From assembly GCA_947463105.1 (NCBI GenBank), contig CANHSD010000076.1, forward strand, positions 1 to 11,711: 11,711 nucleotides of DNA, written 5' to 3'. The position numbers were made by a program, and so were the translations under genes. The notes below the pieces were generated by a model, which was given only the letters and a program-made list of their open reading frames with translations, did not search any database and was not told the DNA's origin. Position 1 is the stretch's first letter. The number at the start of each line of letters is the position of its first letter. This DNA comes from Chitinophagaceae bacterium (GTDB lineage: Bacteria; Bacteroidota; Bacteroidia; Chitinophagales; Chitinophagaceae). Shown piece by piece: positions 7,193 to 11,711 of the stretch.

Positions 7193-9160
7193 CTAGTAAT
7201 TTATTTTGATGTCCTTGTATACTGTTGGCAACCATACCTGCATGGGATTGCTTCCCCGGTTACACCATGTGTAATAAGGAATTGCGCGGACTTTTTGGTT
7301 TACCGTTTTGGTTGATTGGCCATCAGCAACAATTTGTAAAACAGGTAATGGTGAAACAAGGCTGATGACTTTTTCATCAAGCACATTAAAATTTTCAATC
7401 TCAAACCTGGCAGTTGATGGTGATACAATGTTCCATGCGTTGCCATTGTTGTCTGCACCTTCAACGCAATAAACAATTGGCCCGCGTTGCAGTGCCATCC
7501 TGTAATTGTCATAGGTCAGTTCTTTTCTTGCGACAATTTGGCGAACCTCCATGGGTATCTGGTATTCAACCTTGTCGCCATCTTCCCATTCTTTTTCAAT
7601 CATAGCATATCCATTTTCTTCTTTGAATACAACCGTCTGACCATTGACAAGTACTGTTGGCGCAGCACTGGACTGATTGAGAAATGAATAAAGTCCTCCC
7701 GGTGCTGGTGTATTCCTGAGCCATCCTGGAATCCTGAATGCAATGGTGGCTTTTTCTTTTTTGCTCATCGAAATATTGCAGCTTACATTTCCTTGCCATG
7801 GATATGCAGTGGTGGTTTTGATTTTCATCGTTGATTTTGCCAGCTCAAAAGAAGTTTCACTGCCCACGAAAAGATTGATGTATATGTTATTTTTTTCCTG
7901 GCCATATATGTATCCTCCGACTGATGTTATCAATCTTGCAATATTGGATGGACAGCAAGCAGTGCCAAACCATTCTCTTCTGCTGTGATTGCCCTGTGAG
8001 GCCAGTGGATTGCCATAGAAAAAACGATCACCACTCAATGAAAGTCCATCCAGTGCTCCGTTGTACAAACTTCTTTCCAATACATCCATGTATTCGGATT
8101 TACCAGTAAGACTGTTCATCCGTTGGTTCCAAAACACCATCCCCACGGAGGCGCAGGTTTCACAATAGGCCTGCTCATTGGGAAGATCAAAGTCCTTGGA
8201 AAAGCCTTCGTTTCTCCCTGCAGATCCTATGGCACCAGTGATGTACATGTTGCGAAATACCACATCCTCCCACACCCTTCTCATGGCAATCAGGTAGTCC
8301 TGGTCTCCGGTATGTGCAGCCACATCAGCCGCGCCTGTATACAAATACATGGCTCGTACAGCATGTCCAGTAATTTCTGACTGCTCCTTTACAGGAAGCA
8401 AGTCTTGTGAATAGTCGGTACCCTTGTTGTTTTTCCATTGACTTCCTATGCCATGGTTCTTTCCTCTTTCAGAAAGCAGCCAATCTGCCAATTTGAGGTA
8501 TCTTTTTTCTCCTGTGGTCTTGTACAACTTAACCAGTGCCAGCTCCAGCTCCTGGTGACCTGTTACCCAATTTCTTTTTCCAGGACCGAATGTTGCATCA
8601 AAATGATCAGCCCAGCGCTTGCTTACATCGAGTAACTTCTTTTTGCCCGTTGCATCGAAATAAGCCACTGCCGCTTCAATCATGTGCCCGCCACAATAAT
8701 CCTCGTGCTTGTCCATATCCGTCCAACGCTTGTCCAAGCCGGTGAGAATATAGTATGTATTGAGGTAACCATCTCTTTGCTGAGATGCAGCTATTTTGTC
8801 AATCCACTCATCTGCTTTTTGCTCAAGGGCCTTGTTCCCTGTCAGCTTGATGGCATACGCCATTGCCTCAATGGCCTTGTATACATCAGAATCATCGTAG
8901 AAAATTCCTTCGTGTTGTTCTCCCTTTCCTCTTGCTGCCTTCTCAAAATTTCGGATCCTGCCGGTATTCACTTCTGTTTGGTAAATGCAGGCATCCAGCG
9001 TTTTGGTGGCCACCTTATCGATTTTGGGTTTCCAAAAATCATCATTGATGATCACCTTGGAGAAATTGACAGGATTGATGTGTACATTGGCCTCCTGGGC
9101 ATTCACCAGAGAGGAAAAAAGAATGAGGTATCCCGTCTTTAAAATCCTGATGGTAGACAT
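7193..9160 (-). CDS. GH127 family beta-L-arabinofuranosidase
   Basis: This 655-residue exported enzyme (signal peptide about 1-21, ending SLVNA-Q) is a glycoside hydrolase of family 127 (formerly DUF1680). It has an (alpha/alpha)6 barrel followed by beta-sandwich domains. The characterised member HypBA1 of Bifidobacterium longum uses a cysteine nucleophile in a zinc site to release L-arabinose from beta-L-arabinofuranosyl units linked to hydroxyproline. Its key residues can all be matched: Glu318 in RNEGF (E322, acid/base), Glu334 and Cys336 in YCETC (E338, C340), and Cys402-Cys403 in TACCPSN (C417, C418). The 16- and 2-residue spacings agree exactly with HypBA1. It sits 18 bp after the GH95 gene and 55 bp before the dehydrogenase gene, so it is probably co-transcribed with both. 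GH127 also includes an RG-II aceric acid hydrolase, so the substrate is not certain. Family assignment is firm. Confidence 0.92.
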   Translation of the reverse strand: MSTIRILKTGYLILFSSLVNAQEANVHINPVNFSKVIINDDFWKPKIDKVATKTLDACIYQTEVNTGRIRNFEKAARGKGEQHEGIFYDDSDVYKAIEAMAYAIKLTGNKALEQKADEWIDKIAASQQRDGYLNTYYILTGLDKRWTDMDKHEDYCGGHMIEAAVAYFDATGKKKLLDVSKRWADHFDATFGPGKRNWVTGHQELELALVKLYKTTGEKRYLKLADWLLSERGKNHGIGSQWKNNKGTDYSQDLLPVKEQSEITGHAVRAMYLYTGAADVAAHTGDQDYLIAMRRVWEDVVFRNMYITGAIGSAGRNEGFSKDFDLPNEQAYCETCASVGMVFWNQRMNSLTGKSEYMDVLERSLYNGALDGLSLSGDRFFYGNPLASQGNHSRREWFGTACCPSNIARLITSVGGYIYGQEKNNIYINLFVGSETSFELAKSTMKIKTTTAYPWQGNVSCNISMSKKEKATIAFRIPGWLRNTPAPGGLYSFLNQSSAAPTVLVNGQTVVFKEENGYAMIEKEWEDGDKVEYQIPMEVRQIVARKELTYDNYRMALQRGPIVYCVEGADNNGNAWNIVSPSTARFEIENFNVLDEKVISLVSPLPVLQIVADGQSTKTVNQKVRAIPYYTWCNRGSNPMQVWLPTVYKDIKINY

Positions 9161-9178
9161 AATAAAAATTTAATTGAG

Positions 9179-11557
9179 TTAGAATTGAATGTGTAGGGGT
9201 TTACTTGAATTGATTTGCCAGGTTTTGTTGCCATACCTTACCTGTTTATTGATTGCCCCTGTGGGGGTGATGGTGGCCTTTTTGAGCTTTCCATTTTCCC
9301 ATGACATATCCACGGTCAGATTGCCTCTTGCTTTCAGGCCCTTGATAGAACCCGTTGGCCACTCAACGGGCAAAGCTGGCAACAACAAGATTTCTTCATC
9401 ATGGCTTTGCATCAGCATTTCCGCAATCCCTGCGGTTGCACCAAAGTTGCCGTCAATCTGAAAAGGAGGGCAAGCGTCAAACAGGTTCGGATAGGTTCCG
9501 CCTCCGGCTATTTTGACTTCGTTGCGGTCTGAAGGGTAATAGGTAAGGATGCTCTTGATGGCATCATAGGCCCGCTCACCGTTCTGCAATCTTGCCCAGA
9601 GGTTGATCTTCCAAGCGATGGACCAACCCGTTCCATTGTTGGTGCGCAACTCAAGGGATCGTTTGACAGCGTTGGCTAATGCGGGTTGCTTAGACATGGT
9701 TATTGAGGCCCCAGGATATAGTCCAAAGAGATGGGAAACATGCCTGTGGTTCGGATCATTGTCTGCCCAATCATAGTACCATTCCTGCAGGTTTCCCTTG
9801 CTGCCAATTTGATATGGATGCAGGTTCTTAAGTGCATCCTTCAATTGATTGGAAAAAACGGGATCTTTTTTCAACAGTTTGTCGGCAGCTATGACATTGG
9901 AAAACAATTCACGGATCATGGCGAGATCGGCAGTTCCTCCAAAAAGAACTGCACCTTTAAACCCTTTATCTGTAACGAATATATTTTCAGGAGAGGTTGA
10001 AGGAGCTGTCACCAGACTCCCCTTGGGATCTTTCACTAGAAACTGCAGGCAGAACAGGGCAGCTCCCTTCATGATTGGATAAGCGTCCCTTTTGAGAAAT
10101 GCCGTATCGTTGGAAAAAAGGAAATGTTGCCAAAGATGGGTGCTCATCCATGTTCCACCCATTGTCCAGTTGGCCCAAACAGGCTTTCCTTTTCCAAAGT
10201 CACCAACTGGATTTGAAATGCCCCAAATGTCAGAGTTGTGGTGTGCTACCCATCCATCCATACCATAGAATGAATTTGCAGTAATGGCGCCAGTCTTGCT
10301 CAGGTTTTTGATGAATCCCAACATGGGCTGGTGAAACTCAGAGAGATTGGTGGTCTCAACAGGCCAGTAATTCATTTCTGTATTGATGTTGATCGTATAA
10401 TTGCTGCTCCAAGGAGGACGGACTTGCTCATTCCAGATCCCTTGCAGGTTGATGGGCACTGCCGGAGTACGTGAAGAACTGATCATCAGGTATCGGCCAA
10501 ATTGAAAATACAAAGCCACCAAAGCATTGTCAGTCCCACCTTTCGCAAAGTTTTTCAGGCGTTGGTCAACAGGCAACAGCTGGGCAGCTGATTTTCCCAG
10601 GTCCAAGGAAACACGTTGATAATATTTTGAAAAATCAGCTGTATGTTTTTTGAGGACCAGGTCGTAGTTTCCCAAGCCAGGTTTTTGCAATGGCTCCTCC
10701 GCCATCCTTTTCTCATTTTTGCCTTGATTCACCGGATGCTTGTCAAAACCATTGAAGCTGGTTCCCATTGATACAGCCACCAGTATTTCAGTTGCACCAG
10801 AAAGTTGAACGGAGGAATCAGTATTGATTTGTTTTCCATTGTTGGACAAGACTTTAACTATACCGGCAAACCGCATGGCATTGGCACTGTCGTACTGCAC
10901 AGCATTGGGCATGTTACCACGATAGCTTGGCTCAGCAAGGGATGGCGCCATTCCATTCATCACCAGACCTGCTGGAGAAATCATTACTTTGTGTTGAAGT
11001 AAACTATTCAGGGTTAATTCCACATTCATCTTGTTCTTCCCCTTGGCACTGAGCTTTACAAACATCAGTTGATCAGGATAAGACACAAAATAGGTACGAG
11101 CATATTTTGTATCGTCCGCTTCAAAAAAAACATTGACTACGCCCCTGCTCATATCCAGCACCCTCGAATAATTGGAAATTTCGTTGATGTTGAAATTCAT
11201 GAGAAGATTTCCAAGCGGGGCATATGAGGCAGAGAATTTGCCCTGAATGAATTTTACGAGGCTGTCTGCCTTGTTATAATCGCCTGCGAAAAGTGCTGAT
11301 CTCACCAAAGGAAGGTACTTTTTGGCATCTGGATTCATGTTGGCATCTACCGGATAACCAGCCCATAGGGTTGCTTCGTTCAATGATATGCGGTCTTTTC
11401 TGATTCCCCCGTAAACCATTCCACCGATGCGCCCATTGCCAATGGGGAGAGCATCCTCGAAAAATGAAGCGGGTTTGTCATATCGCAACAAATCACTTTG
11501 TTGGGAATACACTGATCCTGTAATCATGCACAAGAGAAATAGAACGTTTTTTTTCAT
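9179..11557 (-). CDS. GH95 family alpha-L-fucosidase / alpha-L-galactosidase
   Basis: The 792-residue exported enzyme (signal peptide MKKNVLFLLCMITGSVYS, then QQ) has the GH95 layout: an N-terminal beta domain opening with ALPIGNGRIGGMVYGG, an (alpha/alpha)6 barrel and a C-terminal beta domain. GH95 enzymes are inverting exo-hydrolases of alpha-L-fucose or alpha-L-galactose. Catalytic residues of the Bifidobacterium AfcA type are present: Asn390 and Asn392 in TININTEMNYWP, Glu524 in STSPEN and Asp702 in FQIDGNFG. The residue two before the first Asn is Thr388, where AfcA has a histidine; threonine there has been linked to alpha-L-galactosidase specificity. I chose the ATG at 11557, giving a standard signal peptide; a GTG at 11563 would add two residues. 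It starts 9 bp after the epimerase-family stop, strongly suggesting co-transcription. Family secure, sugar specificity open. Confidence 0.92.
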   Translation of the reverse strand: MKKNVLFLLCMITGSVYSQQSDLLRYDKPASFFEDALPIGNGRIGGMVYGGIRKDRISLNEATLWAGYPVDANMNPDAKKYLPLVRSALFAGDYNKADSLVKFIQGKFSASYAPLGNLLMNFNINEISNYSRVLDMSRGVVNVFFEADDTKYARTYFVSYPDQLMFVKLSAKGKNKMNVELTLNSLLQHKVMISPAGLVMNGMAPSLAEPSYRGNMPNAVQYDSANAMRFAGIVKVLSNNGKQINTDSSVQLSGATEILVAVSMGTSFNGFDKHPVNQGKNEKRMAEEPLQKPGLGNYDLVLKKHTADFSKYYQRVSLDLGKSAAQLLPVDQRLKNFAKGGTDNALVALYFQFGRYLMISSSRTPAVPINLQGIWNEQVRPPWSSNYTININTEMNYWPVETTNLSEFHQPMLGFIKNLSKTGAITANSFYGMDGWVAHHNSDIWGISNPVGDFGKGKPVWANWTMGGTWMSTHLWQHFLFSNDTAFLKRDAYPIMKGAALFCLQFLVKDPKGSLVTAPSTSPENIFVTDKGFKGAVLFGGTADLAMIRELFSNVIAADKLLKKDPVFSNQLKDALKNLHPYQIGSKGNLQEWYYDWADNDPNHRHVSHLFGLYPGASITMSKQPALANAVKRSLELRTNNGTGWSIAWKINLWARLQNGERAYDAIKSILTYYPSDRNEVKIAGGGTYPNLFDACPPFQIDGNFGATAGIAEMLMQSHDEEILLLPALPVEWPTGSIKGLKARGNLTVDMSWENGKLKKATITPTGAINKQVRYGNKTWQINSSKPLHIQF

Positions 11558-11566
11558 AATCACATT

Positions 11567-11711
11567 TTAGATAACCTGAAATCCGTGTGCATAAGGGTCG
11601 TCTTCAATATCGATGGAAATGGTATTGTGGCCGTAAACTTTTGCCCATCCTTCAATGGAGGGGCGCATGGCGGGCTTTCCATTCACAGAAGTCTCTTCCA
11701 CGATCCTGCCA
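11567..11711 (-). CDS. proline racemase / 4-hydroxyproline epimerase family enzyme, C-terminal part
   Basis: Only the last 47 codons are in the window; the gene enters from the right edge. The reading frame GRIVEETSVNGKPAMRPSI, then EGWAKVYGHNTISIDIED and DPYAHGFQVI, matches the C-terminus of the proline racemase family, with its GR(I/V)xEET, P-x-(I/V)-xG and DDP...GF pattern. The family holds 4-hydroxyproline 2-epimerases (trans-4-hydroxy-L-proline to cis-4-hydroxy-D-proline), proline racemases and trans-3-hydroxy-L-proline dehydratases. The catalytic Cys/Cys or Cys/Thr pair that tells them apart lies outside the window. Its stop is 9 bp before the GH95 ATG, so it is the most upstream visible gene of the operon. 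The DadA-type enzyme encoded downstream supports the epimerase reading. No gene symbol is given because the exact activity cannot be read. Confidence 0.8.
   Translation of the reverse strand, partial: GRIVEETSVNGKPAMRPSIEGWAKVYGHNTISIDIEDDPYAHGFQVI

Overview
The window looks like chromosomal DNA of a member of the phylum Bacteroidota, most likely near the Chitinophagaceae. Three things point there: the 5' end of the 16S rRNA, Bacteroidota-type promoters (TTTG ~20 bp TAnnTTTG, no Shine-Dalgarno), and a protein combining a DUF4476 C-terminal domain with an N-terminal domain typical of that family. The assignment is inference from sequence style, not from a search.

Left part (1-2378, all leftward): the first 58 bases are the 5' end of a 16S rRNA gene transcribed out of the window. 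It is preceded by a leader with two tandem Bacteroidota-style promoters, a boxA-like element and a GCAA-tetraloop hairpin. Upstream of the rRNA promoters lie truA (tRNA pseudouridine synthase A) and a secreted DUF4476 protein, a two-gene unit whose promoter would give an almost leaderless mRNA.

Middle (2490-5044): divergent from that unit is a secreted M1-family metallo-aminopeptidase with complete GxMEN and HExxH...E motifs. It ends at a strong 13-bp hairpin terminator that also serves the converging operon on its right.

Right part (5045-11711, all leftward, short gaps): an apparent operon, cut at its 5' end. In transcription order it encodes the C-terminus of a proline racemase/hydroxyproline epimerase-family enzyme, a secreted GH95 alpha-L-fucosidase/alpha-L-galactosidase, a secreted GH127 beta-L-arabinofuranosidase with the Zn-Cys catalytic centre, a DadA-type FAD amino acid dehydrogenase, and a secreted SMP-30/gluconolactonase-like beta-propeller. 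GH127 enzymes include the one that removes beta-L-arabinofuranose from hydroxyproline in plant extensins. Epimerase plus FAD dehydrogenase are the first two steps of bacterial hydroxyproline catabolism. The attractive reading is a single operon that strips sugars from plant hydroxyproline-rich glycoproteins and then catabolises the released hydroxyproline. A competing reading is pectin RG-II side-chain degradation.
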